A stretch of 36,350 nt of DNA from Betaproteobacteria bacterium (lineage in GTDB: Bacteria; Pseudomonadota; Gammaproteobacteria; Burkholderiales; Rhodocyclaceae). The position numbers were made by a program, and so were the translations under genes. Shown here piece by piece: positions 17,142 to 26,760 of the stretch. Every line of letters begins with the position of its first letter. Position 1 is the stretch's first letter. A model generated the notes under the pieces. That model was not told where the DNA came from, made no database searches, and saw only the letters and a list, made by a program, of their open reading frames with translations. Where the stretch lies: positions 1 to 36,350 of the forward strand of contig JAGVUA010000005.1 of NCBI GenBank assembly GCA_019136545.1, given 5' to 3'.

Positions 17142-18557
17142 TCAGGCGCGCAGCGCGGCGAGCACCTCGTCGAGCATCTTCTTGGCGTCGCCGAACAGCA
17201 TCCGGTTGTTCTCCTTGTAGAACAGCGGGTTGTCGACGCCGGCGTAGCCGGAGGCCATCGAACGCTTCATGACGATCGAGGTCTTCGCCTTCCAGACTTG
17301 CAGCACCGGCATACCGGCGATCGGGCTGGCCGGATCGTCCTCCGCCGAAGGATTGACGATGTCGTTGGCGCCGATGACCATGGAAACGTCGGTATCCGGG
17401 AAGTCCTCGTTGATCTCGTCCATTTCCAGCACGATGTCGTAGGGCACCTTGGCCTCCGCCAGCAGCACGTTCATGTGGCCGGGCATGCGGCCCGCCACCG
17501 GGTGGATACCGAAGCGGACATTGACGCCCTTCTCGCGCAGGAGCTTGGTGATCTCGAACACGGTATGCTGCGCCTGCGCCACCGCCATGCCGTAGCCCGG
17601 CACGATGATGACGTTCTTGGCCTCGCGCAGCAGTTCGGCGGTCTCGACGGCGCTCACCGCCACCACCTCGCCGGCCGGCTGGCTGCCGCCGGCCGCTGCC
17701 GCCGGCGCACCGCCGCCGGTGCCGAAGCCGCCGGCGATGACGCTGATGAAGTTGCGGTTCATCGCCCGGCACATGATGTACGAGAGGATGGCGCCGGAGG
17801 AGCCGACCAGCGCGCCCACGACGATCAGCAGGTCGTTGGAGAGCATGAAGCCGGTGGCCGCCGCCGCCCAGCCCGAATACGAGTTCAGCATCGACACCAC
17901 CACCGGCATGTCGGCGCCGCCGATGGCCATCACCATGTGGATGCCGAACAGCAGCGCGATCGCGGTCATCACGATCAGCGGCGTCATGCCGTCGCCGATG
18001 CTGTGGGCGTTGAGGAACTCGCGGCCGAACCAGATCACCACCAGCAGCCCGAGCAGGTTGAGCCAGTGGCGCCCGGGCAGCAGCATGGGCTTGCCGCCGA
18101 TCTTGCCCGACAGCTTGCCGAAGGCGATGATCGAGCCGGAGAAGGTGACGGCGCCGATCAGGATGCCGATGTAGATTTCGACTTCGTGGATCGACTTCTC
18201 TGCGGCGGTCTGGAACACGGTCGAGGTATCGATGTAGCTGGCGAATCCGACCAGGCAGGCGGCCAGGCCGACCAGGCTGTGCATCAGCGCGACCAGCTCG
18301 GGCATTTGCGTCATCTGCACCGTGCGCGCGGCATACAGACCGATGGCGCCGCCGACTACCATGGCGCCGACGATCCAGGGAATGCCGGCCATGGTGACGC
18401 GCGGCCCGAGCACGGTGGCGAGCACGGCGATGGTCATGCCGATGATGCCGTAGAGGTTGCCGCGGCGCGAAGTCTCCGGATTGGAAAGACCGCCCAGGCT
18501 GAGAATGAACAGAATGGTGGCGCCGATATACGAGACGGTGGCGAGACTTGGGGACAT
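17142..18557 (-). CDS. pntB: NAD(P) transhydrogenase subunit beta PntB
   Basis: Inner-membrane subunit of the proton-translocating transhydrogenase, which makes NADPH from NADH using the proton gradient. The protein has 471 residues, against about 462 in E. coli. The first about 270 residues hold the membrane domain dII (eight or nine helices, including [28 protein letters not shown] and [12 protein letters not shown]). A variable linker rich in G and A ([15 protein letters not shown]) leads to the NADP-binding domain dIII with [64 protein letters not shown]-type sequence and [23 protein letters not shown]. The start is 12 bases after the pntA stop. Confidence 0.97.
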   Translation of the reverse strand: MSPSLATVSYIGATILFILSLGGLSNPETSRRGNLYGIIGMTIAVLATVLGPRVTMAGIPWIVGAMVVGGAIGLYAARTVQMTQMPELVALMHSLVGLAACLVGFASYIDTSTVFQTAAEKSIHEVEIYIGILIGAVTFSGSIIAFGKLSGKIGGKPMLLPGRHWLNLLGLLVVIWFGREFLNAHSIGDGMTPLIVMTAIALLFGIHMVMAIGGADMPVVVSMLNSYSGWAAAATGFMLSNDLLIVVGALVGSSGAILSYIMCRAMNRNFISVIAGGFGTGGGAPAAAAGGSQPAGEVVAVSAVETAELLREAKNVIIVPGYGMAVAQAQHTVFEITKLLREKGVNVRFGIHPVAGRMPGHMNVLLAEAKVPYDIVLEMDEINEDFPDTDVSMVIGANDIVNPSAEDDPASPIAGMPVLQVWKAKTSIVMKRSMASGYAGVDNPLFYKENNRMLFGDAKKMLDEVLAALRA

Positions 18558-18569
18558 GGTTCTAACCTC

Positions 18570-20159
18570 TTACTTGCGGAACATCGCCAGCATGCGGCGG
18601 GTGACGGCGAAGCCGCCGAACATGTTGATGGCGGTCAGCGCCAGCGCGACCACCGCCAGACCGAGAATCCAACTCGACGGCCGCCCCTCGGCGATGCCCT
18701 CCAGCGGCGGCGCCACCTGAATCAGCGCGCCGATGGCGATGATGCTGGAAATGGCGTTGGTCACGCTCATCAACGGCGTATGCAGCGACGGCGTGACGTT
18801 CCACACCACCATGTAGCCGACGAAGCAGGCCAGCACGAACACGGTGAAGTGCGACAGGAAGGAAACGGGGGCGAAGGCGCCGATCAGCCAGAACAGTGCC
18901 GCGCCCACGCCGAACATGATCGCCAGGGTACCGGCGGCCATCGGTTCGCCGGCACCGTGGCCGTGACCCGATTTCTTTTCCGCGACGGGGGCGGCCGGCT
19001 TGGCCGCCTGAGGCGCGGCGGCCGCTTTCAGCGGCGGGGGCGGCCAGGTGACCTCGCCGTCCTTGATGACGGTCAGGCCACGGATCGCCTCGTCTTCCAT
19101 GTTGACGTTGATGATGCCGTCCTTGGTCTTGCACAGTTCCTCGGCCAGACGCAGCAGGTTGTTGGCATAAAGCGTGGATGACTGCTTGGCCAGGCGGCTG
19201 GGCAGGTCGGTGTAGCCGATGATGGTGACGCCGTGCTTCACGACCGCCTTGCCGGGCTCGGTCAGTTCGCAGTTGCCGCCCTGCTCGCCCGCCATGTCGA
19301 CGATGACGCTGCCCGGCTTCATGCTCTTCACCATGTCGGCGGTGATCAGCCTGGGGGCGGGCTTGCCGGGGATCAGGGCGGTGGTGATGATGATGTCCAC
19401 CTCCCGGGCCTGCTTGGCATACATCTCGCGCTGGGCTTGTTGGAAGCCTTCGCTCATCACTTTGGCATAGCCGCCGCCGCCCGAGCCTTCTTCCTCATAG
19501 TCGACCTTGACGAACTCGCCGCCCAGCGAGACGACCTGATCGGCGACTTCGGCACGCGTGTCGTTGGCGCGGACGATGGCGCCCAGATTGGCGGCGGCGC
19601 CGATCGCGGCCAGCCCCGCCACGCCAGCGCCGGCGATAAACACCTTGGCCGGCGGGATCTTGCCCGCCGCGGTCACCTGGCCGTTGAAGAAGCGGCCGAA
19701 GGCGTTGGCGGCTTCGATGACGGCACGATAACCGCTGACGCCGGCCATGGAAGTCAGCGCATCCATTTTCTGCGCGCGGCTCAATGTGCGCGGCAGCGAA
19801 TCGATGGCCAGCACGGTCACTTTCTTCGCGGCGAGCTGCTGCATCAATTCCGCGTTCTGCGCCGGCCAGATGAAACTGATCAGCGTGCTGCCGGCCTTCA
19901 TCAGCTCGACTTCGGCGGCGCTGGGCGCGCGCACCTTGAACACGATGTCGGACTGCGCCCACAACGATGCGGCATCGCCCACCACGGTAGCGCCGGCGGC
20001 ACGGTAAGTGTCGTCGCTGAAGTTGGCGGCATCGCCAGCGCCGCTTTCGATGGCGACGGCGAAACCGAGCTTGATGAGTTTCTCGACGACGTCGGGAATC
20101 GTTGCGACACGCTTCTCGTCGGGAAATACTTCGCGTGGAACACCTATGGTCAGCGGCAT
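18570..20159 (-). CDS. pntA: NAD(P) transhydrogenase subunit alpha PntA
   Basis: Subunit with the NAD(H)-binding domain dI and the first membrane helices of the transhydrogenase, 529 residues (E. coli 510). Visible are [15 protein letters not shown] at the start, [21 protein letters not shown], the Rossmann loop [55 protein letters not shown], and ENLLRLAEE-type sequence at [14 protein letters not shown] linker with [19 protein letters not shown] and the His-rich [10 protein letters not shown] precedes four hydrophobic helices. The ATG at 20159 gives the family N-terminus and has GAGGT about 6 bases before it; longer starts in the open frame are rejected. It is the first gene of the pntA-pntB-glycerate kinase unit, divergent from corA. 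Confidence 0.96.
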   Translation of the reverse strand: MPLTIGVPREVFPDEKRVATIPDVVEKLIKLGFAVAIESGAGDAANFSDDTYRAAGATVVGDAASLWAQSDIVFKVRAPSAAEVELMKAGSTLISFIWPAQNAELMQQLAAKKVTVLAIDSLPRTLSRAQKMDALTSMAGVSGYRAVIEAANAFGRFFNGQVTAAGKIPPAKVFIAGAGVAGLAAIGAAANLGAIVRANDTRAEVADQVVSLGGEFVKVDYEEEGSGGGGYAKVMSEGFQQAQREMYAKQAREVDIIITTALIPGKPAPRLITADMVKSMKPGSVIVDMAGEQGGNCELTEPGKAVVKHGVTIIGYTDLPSRLAKQSSTLYANNLLRLAEELCKTKDGIINVNMEDEAIRGLTVIKDGEVTWPPPPLKAAAAPQAAKPAAPVAEKKSGHGHGAGEPMAAGTLAIMFGVGAALFWLIGAFAPVSFLSHFTVFVLACFVGYMVVWNVTPSLHTPLMSVTNAISSIIAIGALIQVAPPLEGIAEGRPSSWILGLAVVALALTAINMFGGFAVTRRMLAMFRK

Positions 20160-20288
20160 GAGAACCTCGGGAGGAGTATCGTTATGGTATTGGTGCGCGA
20201 CGGTGACGACGGACCATTCGAAGAATGCCGCCCACCTCGCGACGGCAGGCTGGATAATACTTAGATTTCCTTGATTTTCGAAGAGCGC

Positions 20289-21347
20289 ATGGGTCAAAAA
20301 AAGCGTCGTTCAAGCAAGATCGGGCTGCCGCCGGGCGCACTTGTGCACATGGGTGAACAGCGGCTTGACCATCCGCGCATCGAACTGATCGAGTATGGTC
20401 CGGACAACGTCCGCGAGGCCCGGCTCGATACGCTTGCCGCGGATCGCGGCACCGCTCCGCCGCCGGTCACCTGGCTCAACGTGCACGGCCTGCACGAACC
20501 CGAACTGCTCGCGGAGATCGGTCGCCGATTCAAGCTGCACCCGCTGGTGCTGGAAGACATCCTCAATACCGATCAGCGGCCGAAGGTCGAGGACTACGGC
20601 GACTATCTGTTCCTCGTCGCCCATTTCTTCAGCTACGACGCGGCCACCATGACGTTGTCGTCCGATCAGGTCAGCATGGTGATCGGCAGCAACTTCGTGC
20701 TGACTTTCCAGGAGCGCCCCACCGGCAACTTCAATCCCATTCGCGAGCGGATACGCCAGGATCGCGCGCAAATGCGCCGGCAGGGCGCCGACTATCTCGC
20801 CTATTGTTTGCTCGACACCATCGTCGACCGCTACTTCGCGGTGCTCGAGGCGATCGGCGAGCGCGCCGAGGAACTCGAGGAACTGCTGCTCGACAAGGCC
20901 GGCCGCCATGTCCTGGAAAACCTGCACCATCTCAAGCGCGAAGCCTTGGCCTTGCGCCGGGCCGTGTGGCCGCTGCGCGAAGTCATCAATGCCCTGACGC
21001 GCGAACATGTCTTCTTCAAGCCGGAAACGCAGCCCTACCTGCGGGACATCTACGACCACACGGTGCACGTCATCGAATCGCTGGAAGCGATCCGCGACCT
21101 GATCGCCGGACTGCTCGACATCTATCTGTCGACCGTCAGCAATCGCGTCAACCAGGAGGTGCGCGTCCTGACCGTCATCGCGCTGATCTTCCTGCCCTCG
21201 ACGCTGCTGGCCGGCATCTTCGGCATGAACTTCAAGAGCATGCCGCTGATCGACAACCCCAGCGGCTTCGTTGTCGTCATCGGCCTCATGCTCGGCGTCG
21301 CCACGACGCTCGGCATCATCTTCTGGCGCCGCAAGTGGCTAGGGTAG
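20289..21347 (+). CDS. corA: CorA-family magnesium/cobalt transporter
   Basis: Inner-membrane divalent cation channel of 352 residues. The N-terminal cytoplasmic funnel domain includes [31 protein letters not shown] and the long helix [28 protein letters not shown]. Two C-terminal transmembrane helices follow, separated by the signature GMNF (FGMNFKSMP), ending in a basic FWRRKWLG. An in-frame TTG at 20271 would add six residues; the ATG at 20289, with AAGAG upstream, is preferred. It is divergent from pntA across about 130 bases. The longer, [18 protein letters not shown]-containing form is typical of the CorA branch in Proteobacteria that may also carry cobalt or zinc; specificity cannot be decided here. 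Confidence 0.93.
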   Translation: MGQKKRRSSKIGLPPGALVHMGEQRLDHPRIELIEYGPDNVREARLDTLAADRGTAPPPVTWLNVHGLHEPELLAEIGRRFKLHPLVLEDILNTDQRPKVEDYGDYLFLVAHFFSYDAATMTLSSDQVSMVIGSNFVLTFQERPTGNFNPIRERIRQDRAQMRRQGADYLAYCLLDTIVDRYFAVLEAIGERAEELEELLLDKAGRHVLENLHHLKREALALRRAVWPLREVINALTREHVFFKPETQPYLRDIYDHTVHVIESLEAIRDLIAGLLDIYLSTVSNRVNQEVRVLTVIALIFLPSTLLAGIFGMNFKSMPLIDNPSGFVVVIGLMLGVATTLGIIFWRRKWLG

Positions 21348-21435
21348 CAGGCGTTTCACAGGTCCGAAAAAGGCGAAGCGGACGGCTATACTTCCATCGC
21401 ATCCGCATCGTCGTCGTTTCATCACAGGAGGAGCC

Positions 21436-21873
21436 ATGTTTCCAGGTCGCGGTTACAACGAACTGAAAGTCGGCGACAAATTCGAATCGTCGATGACCAT
21501 GACAGAAACCCATATCGTGCTGGGCGCCGGCCTGTTCGGCGACTTCAACCCTCTACACGTCAACGAAACCTGGTCGAAGCAGGGCAAGTTCGGCGGGCGC
21601 ATCGGCCACGGCTACCTGACCAGCAACGTCATGGCCGCGCAGATGGGCATGATCCTGCACGGCACCGCCATCGCCTACGTCGAGCACGCCATCCGCTTCA
21701 CGGCGCCGGTCAAGGCCGGCGACACGCTCACCACCACCTGGACGGTCACCCTCCGCGAGGACAAGCCCAAGCACAACGGCGGCATGGTGTCGTTCTCGGG
21801 CGTTTGCGTCAATCAGGACGGCGCCAAGGTGGCCGATGCCGACTGCAAGCTGCTGGTGAAGAACAACGGCTGA
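21436..21873 (+). CDS. MaoC-like (hot-dog) dehydratase
   Basis: Protein of 145 residues with the MaoC-type hot-dog fold, probably an (R)-specific enoyl-CoA hydratase or related acyl thioester dehydratase. The active-site segment GLFGDFNPLHVNE carries the Asp and His of the hydratase signature (D-x-N-P-x-H), followed by GKFGGRIGHGYLTSNVMAAQ and RFTAPVKAGDTL, all in family order. A strong AGGAGG site is 4 bases before the ATG. It lies 88 bases after corA on the same strand and ends 3 bases from the convergent glcF stop. Possible roles are fatty acid or polyhydroxyalkanoate metabolism or the breakdown of an acyl-CoA; no neighbour decides this. Confidence 0.88.
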   Translation: MFPGRGYNELKVGDKFESSMTMTETHIVLGAGLFGDFNPLHVNETWSKQGKFGGRIGHGYLTSNVMAAQMGMILHGTAIAYVEHAIRFTAPVKAGDTLTTTWTVTLREDKPKHNGGMVSFSGVCVNQDGAKVADADCKLLVKNNG

Positions 21874-21876
21874 CCG

Positions 21877-23139
21877 TCACGGCCCGGGCTGCGCGCCGAG
21901 ACGCTCGTCGAGCAGCTCGATCCAGTGGCGCACCGGCGTGGCGCTGCCTTCCCGCAAGTGGAGGATGCAGCCGATGTTGGCGCTGGCGATGACGTCGGGC
22001 GCACCCGCCGTCAGCGCCTTCTGCTTGTTCTCCCTGAGCCGGCCGGCGATCGCCGGCTGCAGAATCGAGTAGGTGCCCGCCGAGCCGCAGCACAGATGGC
22101 CGTCGGCCACCGGGACCGGCACCAGGCCGGCCGCTTGCAGCAAGCCCTCGACGACGCCGCGAATCTTCTGGCCATGCTGCAGCGTGCAGGGCGAATGGCA
22201 AGCCACCCGCCGCGCCAAAGTCAGCCGTGGCAAGGCGCCGAGCAGCGCCGCCAGCGGCTCGCGCTCGGCCGCCACCACTTCCGAGACATCGCGGGTCAGC
22301 GCCGCGACGCGCGCCGCCTTGTCCGCGTAGCGCGCATCCTCGCCCAGCAGGTGGCCATAGTCCTTGACCTGCACGCCGCAGCCGGAGGCGGTCATGACGA
22401 TCGCCTCGCAACCTGCTTCGATCTCGGGCCACCAGGCGTCGATGTTGCGGCGGGCGTCGTCGCGCGCACCCGCCGCATCCCCCAGGTGAAAACGCACCGC
22501 GCCACAGCAGCCGGCCGCATGGCTGCCGTGGCGCGCCTCGACCAGGCTGATGCCCAGCCGATCGAGTACGCGCGCCGTCGCCGCGTTGATGCCCGGCAGC
22601 ATCGAAGGCTGGGCGCAGCCGGCCAGCACCAGCATGCGCCGGGCATGGCCGGCGCGCGGCCAGACCCCCGCGCGGGTGGCCGGCGGGACCTTGGCCTTGA
22701 GCGGCGCCGGCAGCAGCGGCCTGAATGCCTGGCCAAGCCGCATGGCCGGGCCGAACAGCGCAGGCCTCGGCAGCAGTTGCTTCAGGGCCGCGCGCAGCGC
22801 GCCGTCGAGGCCGCGGCGCGGCAGCCGCGCTTCCAGCATCTCGCGGCCGATGTCGAGCAGGCGGCCGTATTGCACGCCCGACGGGCAGGTCGTTTCGCAG
22901 GAGCGGCAGGTCAGGCAGCGATCGAGATGCAGGCGGGTCCGTTCGGTGGCCTCGGCCCCCTCGAGCATCTGCTTGATCAAGTAGATGCGGCCGCGCGGCC
23001 CGTCCAGTTCGTCGCCGAGCAACTGGTAGGTCGGGCAGGTGGCCGTGCAGAAGCCGCAATGCACGCATTTGCGCAGGATGGCCTCGGCTTCCCGACCGGC
23101 GGCGGTGTCGCGGACGAAATCGGCGAGATGGGTTTCCAT
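21877..23139 (-). CDS. glcF: Glycolate oxidase iron-sulfur subunit GlcF
   Basis: Iron-sulfur subunit (420 residues) of the membrane-associated glycolate oxidase, which passes electrons from glycolate oxidation in GlcD/GlcE to quinone. Two 4Fe-4S ferredoxin sets are visible: Cys25, 28, 31 and 35 in CVHCGFCTATCP, and Cys75, 78, 81 and 85 in CLTCRSCETTCP. Two CCG domains follow, with AAGCCGAVRFHLG and LCCGSAGTYSILQP; SPCTLQHGQKI is typical for GlcF. The start METHLADFV is the family N-terminus; the frame open upstream has no similarity. It begins 5 bases after the aminotransferase stop, so it belongs to the asnB-ybdL-glcF unit, about 4 kb from glcE with an NTF2 gene and two operon genes between. 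Confidence 0.95.
   Translation of the reverse strand: METHLADFVRDTAAGREAEAILRKCVHCGFCTATCPTYQLLGDELDGPRGRIYLIKQMLEGAEATERTRLHLDRCLTCRSCETTCPSGVQYGRLLDIGREMLEARLPRRGLDGALRAALKQLLPRPALFGPAMRLGQAFRPLLPAPLKAKVPPATRAGVWPRAGHARRMLVLAGCAQPSMLPGINAATARVLDRLGISLVEARHGSHAAGCCGAVRFHLGDAAGARDDARRNIDAWWPEIEAGCEAIVMTASGCGVQVKDYGHLLGEDARYADKAARVAALTRDVSEVVAAEREPLAALLGALPRLTLARRVACHSPCTLQHGQKIRGVVEGLLQAAGLVPVPVADGHLCCGSAGTYSILQPAIAGRLRENKQKALTAGAPDVIASANIGCILHLREGSATPVRHWIELLDERLGAQPGP
22217..22240 (+). repeat. Copy of dispersed AAAGTCAG motif inside glcF
   Basis: AAAGTCAG with 13 of 16 tail matches, antisense to glcF (read there as GALPRLTL). Confidence 0.5.
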
Positions 23140-23144
23140 CGCAG

Positions 23145-24296
23145 CTACACCCGGCGCAGGCGCTCGCCTGCCGCCGCCAGCGTCTCTTCGTTCTTGGCGA
23201 AGCAGAAACGCACGACGCGATCGTCGCGGCGGTCGGCGCTGAACACCGAGACCGGAATCGCCGCAACGCCATGCGCGATGGTCAGCCAGCGGCAGAATTC
23301 GGTATCGGCCATGTCGTTGATCCGGTCGTACATCGCCAGTTGGAAGTAGGTGCCGGCGCTGGGCAGCGGCCGCAAGCGCGAGCCGGCCAGTTGCGCGCGG
23401 AAGAAATCGCGCTTGCGCCGATAGAAGTCCGCAAGCTCGGTGGCGAATGCCGGTTGCGCCGTCATGAAATCGGCGATGGCCAGTTGGCTCGGATGATGCA
23501 CCGTGAACACCACGAACTGGTGCGCCTTGCGGAACTCGGCCATGAGTTCGCGCGGCGCCAGGCAATAGGCGATTTTCCAGCCGGTGCAATGGTAGGTCTT
23601 GCCGAAGCTGGAGACGACGAAGCTGCGCTCGCGCAGTTCGGCATGGCGGATGACGCTCTCGTGACGGCCGCCGTCGAACACCATGTGCTCATAGACCTCG
23701 TCGGCGACGACGACGATATCGGTGCCGCGCGTGACCGCCGCCAGTTCCGTCAAATCGTGCGCCGACCAGACCGTCGCGGTGGGATTGTGCGGCGTGTTGA
23801 TGATGATCATGCGCGTACGCGGGCCGATCAGCGCGCGCACCTCGTCCCAGTCGGGGCGGTAGTCCGGATGGCGCAGCCGCGCCTCGCGCACGCGGCCGCC
23901 GGCCAGCACCACCGAAGGTCCGTAGGAATCGTACACCGGCGCGAAGACGATCACCTCGTCGCCGGGCCGCACGCAAGCGGCGATAGCCGTGAACAGGGCC
24001 TGCGTGGCGCCCGCGGTCACGGTCACTTCCTGCTCGACGTCGTAGCGCGCGCCGTACAGGCGCTCGACCTTGGCGGCGATGGCCTCGCGCAGCGCCGGCG
24101 CGCCGGCCATCGGCGCGTACTGGTTGGCCCCGGCCGCCATGTGATGGTTCAGTCGCTCGGTCAGCAGCGGTGGCGGCGAGAAATCCGGGAACCCCTGGGA
24201 AAGATTGATGGCGCCATGATCGTTGGCCAGGCGCGACATGACGGTGAAGATGGTGGTACCGACGTCCGGCAAACGCGAAGGCACATGGGGCGTCAT
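23145..24296 (-). CDS. ybdL: Methionine-type aminotransferase (YbdL-like)
   Basis: Fold-type I PLP aminotransferase of 383 residues, closest from memory to E. coli YbdL, which prefers methionine, histidine and phenylalanine. The PLP lysine is Lys233 in SSFGKTYHCTGWKIAY. Other landmarks are GAINLSQGFPDF, NQYAPMAGAPALREAI, TAGATQALFTAI, INTPHNPTATVW and VADEVYEHMVFDG. The ATG overlaps the asnB stop (ATGA), and glcF starts 5 bases after this gene ends, so the three genes form one transcript. Its place between an amidotransferase and a glycolate oxidase subunit has no obvious metabolic meaning; a role in glutamine or methionine transamination is possible. Confidence 0.92.
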   Translation of the reverse strand: MTPHVPSRLPDVGTTIFTVMSRLANDHGAINLSQGFPDFSPPPLLTERLNHHMAAGANQYAPMAGAPALREAIAAKVERLYGARYDVEQEVTVTAGATQALFTAIAACVRPGDEVIVFAPVYDSYGPSVVLAGGRVREARLRHPDYRPDWDEVRALIGPRTRMIIINTPHNPTATVWSAHDLTELAAVTRGTDIVVVADEVYEHMVFDGGRHESVIRHAELRERSFVVSSFGKTYHCTGWKIAYCLAPRELMAEFRKAHQFVVFTVHHPSQLAIADFMTAQPAFATELADFYRRKRDFFRAQLAGSRLRPLPSAGTYFQLAMYDRINDMADTEFCRWLTIAHGVAAIPVSVFSADRRDDRVVRFCFAKNEETLAAAGERLRRV

Positions 24297-26077
24297 GACC
24301 CGGCTCCATCGACATGCCGTTGCAGCCAATACTCCAGCAGCGCCAGGTGCCAGACCTTGGCGCCCTGCAGCCGGGTGGCGTGGTCCATCGGCGCGGCGAG
24401 CAAGGTCTCGACCATGCCGCGCCGGAAGAGTCGGCGGTGGCGGCACGCCTCGCTGTCGAGCACGCCGCGCATGAAGTCGAGGAACTCGCCCTGCGGATAC
24501 TTGAAGGCCGGCACCGGAAAGTAGCCCTTGGGCCGGTCGATGACGCTGTCGGGAATCAGGCCGCGGGCGATGGCCTTGAGCGGCCACTTGCCGCCTTCCC
24601 TGAGCTTCAGTTCCGGCGGCATGCTCATCGCCAGTTCGACCAGTTCGTGGTCGAGGAAGGGCACGCGCGCCTCCAGGCCCCAGGCCATGGTCATGTTGTC
24701 CACGCGCTTGACCGGATCGTCCACGATCAGCGTGGTCGCGTCGAAGCGCAGCACCTGGTCGAGGAAGCTGTCGGCATCGGCTTCCGCGAGCCGCGCGGCG
24801 ACCAGTTGGGAGGTGACGTCGTCGACCGCGTAGGCATCGTCCACCGTCGCCAGATATTCGGCGTGGTCGCGGTCGAAGTAGTGGCGGGCGAACTTCTCCA
24901 GCGGCGTGCCCGGCTCCGCGTCCATCTTCGGATACCAGAAGTAGCCGCCGAACACTTCGTCGGCGCCCTGCCCGCTCATCACCACTTTCACCGAGCGCGC
25001 GACGCGCTGCGCGAGCAGGTAGAAGGCGGCGACGTCCTGGCTGACCATCGGCTCGGACATCTGGTCGACCACTTCGGGCAGCGCCGCCAGCACTTCGGCG
25101 TCGGGGATCATGTATTTGCGGTGCCGCGTGCGGAAGTGGTTCGCCACCGCGTCCGAGTAGATGAACTCGTTACCGGATTCATCGCCTTTGTCGCCGAAGC
25201 CGATCGAGAAGGTCTGCACGTCGCGGTGGCCGAGCTCGTACAGCAAGCCGACCAGCAGGCTGGAATCGAGACCGCCGGAAAGCAGCACGCCGACCGGCAC
25301 GTCGGCCGCCGTCTGCTGCCGCTCCACCGCCGCCAGCAGCGCGGCGCGCACGCGCGCGATCCACGCCGACTCGCCGAGCGGCAGCGCCGGACGCTGCGCC
25401 TTCAGGCGCCAGTAGGGCCGGGTTGCCACCTCGCCGTCGGCGTCGACGGTCATCACGCAGCCGGGCGCGAGCTTCCGCACGCCCTTGAGGATCGTGCGCG
25501 GCGCCGGCACCACGGCGTGCAGCGTCAGGTGATGATGCAGCGCCACCGGATCGAGCGATTTGTCGACACCACCCGCCGCCAGCAGCGCCGGCAGCGTCGA
25601 GGCAAAGCGAAAGCGGCCGGCGTCCTGCGCGAAATACAGCGGCTTGATGCCGGCGCGGTCGCGGCCGAGGAACAGCGTGCGGTCGGCCTCGCTCCAGACC
25701 GCGAAGGCGAACATGCCGTTGAAGCGCGCGACGCAGTCCTCGCCCCAGGCGTGATAGGCCTTGAGGATGACTTCCGAATCGCCTTCGGAGAAGAAGCGGT
25801 AGCCGAGCGCCGCCAGTTCGCGGCGCAGCTCGCGGTAGTTGTAGAGGGTGCCGTTGAAGACCAGCGACAGGCCGAGCGCCTTGTCCACCATCGGCTGGTC
25901 GGAATGCGCCGAGAGGTCGATGATGGCCAGGCGGCGATGGCCGAAGGCGAGCGGGCCGTCGGTGTAGACGCCTTCGTGGTCCGGCCCGCGCCGGGCCAGG
26001 CGCGTCATCATGCGCTGCAGGCCGCCGAGATCGGGATGCCCGCCGTCGAAGCGCAATTCGCCGCAAATGCCGCACAT
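24293..26077 (-). CDS. Asparagine synthase-family amidotransferase (NAGGN type)
   Basis: Glutamine-dependent amidotransferase of 594 residues. The glutaminase domain begins MCGICGELRF with the nucleophile Cys2 and includes RGPDHEGVY, GHRRLAIIDLS, FNGTLYNYRELR, GDSEVILKAYHAWG and FNGMFAFAVW. The synthetase domain has the PP-loop SGGLDSS at 267-273 and a late ARVPFLDHELVELA. The sequence between, RFASTLPALL and HAVVPAPRTILKGVRKLAPG, is closer in my memory to N-acetylglutaminylglutamine (NAGGN) amidotransferase, an osmolyte enzyme, than to AsnB itself. The ATG at 26077 is fixed by Cys2. Its usual partners, an ATP-grasp/GNAT synthetase and a peptidase-like hydrolase, are not in the window. A dispersed motif sits just upstream of the start. 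Confidence 0.85.
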   Translation of the reverse strand: MCGICGELRFDGGHPDLGGLQRMMTRLARRGPDHEGVYTDGPLAFGHRRLAIIDLSAHSDQPMVDKALGLSLVFNGTLYNYRELRRELAALGYRFFSEGDSEVILKAYHAWGEDCVARFNGMFAFAVWSEADRTLFLGRDRAGIKPLYFAQDAGRFRFASTLPALLAAGGVDKSLDPVALHHHLTLHAVVPAPRTILKGVRKLAPGCVMTVDADGEVATRPYWRLKAQRPALPLGESAWIARVRAALLAAVERQQTAADVPVGVLLSGGLDSSLLVGLLYELGHRDVQTFSIGFGDKGDESGNEFIYSDAVANHFRTRHRKYMIPDAEVLAALPEVVDQMSEPMVSQDVAAFYLLAQRVARSVKVVMSGQGADEVFGGYFWYPKMDAEPGTPLEKFARHYFDRDHAEYLATVDDAYAVDDVTSQLVAARLAEADADSFLDQVLRFDATTLIVDDPVKRVDNMTMAWGLEARVPFLDHELVELAMSMPPELKLREGGKWPLKAIARGLIPDSVIDRPKGYFPVPAFKYPQGEFLDFMRGVLDSEACRHRRLFRRGMVETLLAAPMDHATRLQGAKVWHLALLEYWLQRHVDGAGS

Positions 26078-26090
26078 GTCAGCTGCTCCG

Positions 26091-26114
26091 AAAGTCAGTC
26101 GTGGCGGGACGCCG
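26091..26114 (+). repeat. Copy of dispersed AAAGTCAG motif
   Basis: Full match to AAAGTCAG plus all 16 consensus tail positions, 14 bases upstream of the asnB-type start codon in the divergent gap with the NTF2-like gene. Confidence 0.75.
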
Positions 26115-26271
26115 CGCGCAGCCCGGCGCGGCGCCATGGACACCGCGCATGATGCCGACTACTATGATGCCGACGGGAATGCCATGTGGATGGAGAGACA
26201 CGATGGGCGCGAGATCGGATCGGAAAGCGTAATGGTATCCCAGCAGCCAGGCCGAATCTGAAAGGAAACTC

Positions 26272-26697
26272 ATGGATATCGAACGGTTCATGCAAGGCTA
26301 TCAGGCGGCATGGCAATGCCGGGACGAGGCGATGTTCGTCGCCTTGTTCGCGGCCGACGGCGAATACCACAACACGCCGTTCGCGGTACAGCGCGGCCCG
26401 GCGCAGCTCGCCGAATACTGGCGGCGCGTCAAGCTGCAGGAAGACGTGCGCGTCGAATACCAAGTGCTGTCCTCGTCCGCAACCGGCGGCATCGCTCACT
26501 GGCGCACCACCTACCAGGTCGCCTCGGAAGAGCTGTTCCAGATCTGGGCCAAGTCGACCGGCACGGGGCTGCCGGCCCGCCAGCCGGGCGATCCTTTGCC
26601 GCGCATGATCCTCGACGGCATGCTCAAGGCCGAATTCGACGGCAAGGCCTGCAAGCGTTGCGACATCTGGTGGCACAGCATGCCCGCAGCGTCCTAG
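26272..26697 (+). CDS. NTF2-like (SnoaL-type) protein
   Basis: Protein of 141 residues with a SnoaL/NTF2-like fold: N-terminal helix MDIERFMQGYQAAWQCRDEAMFVALFAADGEYHNTPF, then RGPAQLAEYWRRVK and a sheet with GIAHWRTTYQV. The acid and histidine in DGEYHNTPF are the usual pocket residues. The C-terminal FDGKACKRCDIWWHSMP has two cysteines that could bind metal or pair. The function is unknown. An AAGGAAA site precedes the ATG. The gene is divergent from the amidotransferase and convergent with the FKBP gene, so it is transcribed alone. It is unrelated in detail to the NTF2-like protein next to waaF. Confidence 0.8.
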   Translation: MDIERFMQGYQAAWQCRDEAMFVALFAADGEYHNTPFAVQRGPAQLAEYWRRVKLQEDVRVEYQVLSSSATGGIAHWRTTYQVASEELFQIWAKSTGTGLPARQPGDPLPRMILDGMLKAEFDGKACKRCDIWWHSMPAAS

Positions 26698-26723
26698 CGG
26701 ATACCTCGGATCGCCGCGAACGA

Positions 26724-26753
26724 GGCGGCGGGCGGTTGGACCGCCGGGCCGCC
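26724..26753. terminator. Strong GC hairpin between convergent genes
   Basis: Outer arms GGCGGC/GCCGCC and inner arms GGCGG/CCGCC around a TTGGA loop, with a small internal loop. It sits in the 63-base gap between the NTF2-like and FKBP genes. No T-run follows on either side. Confidence 0.4.
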
Positions 26754-26760
26754 GCGCCGG

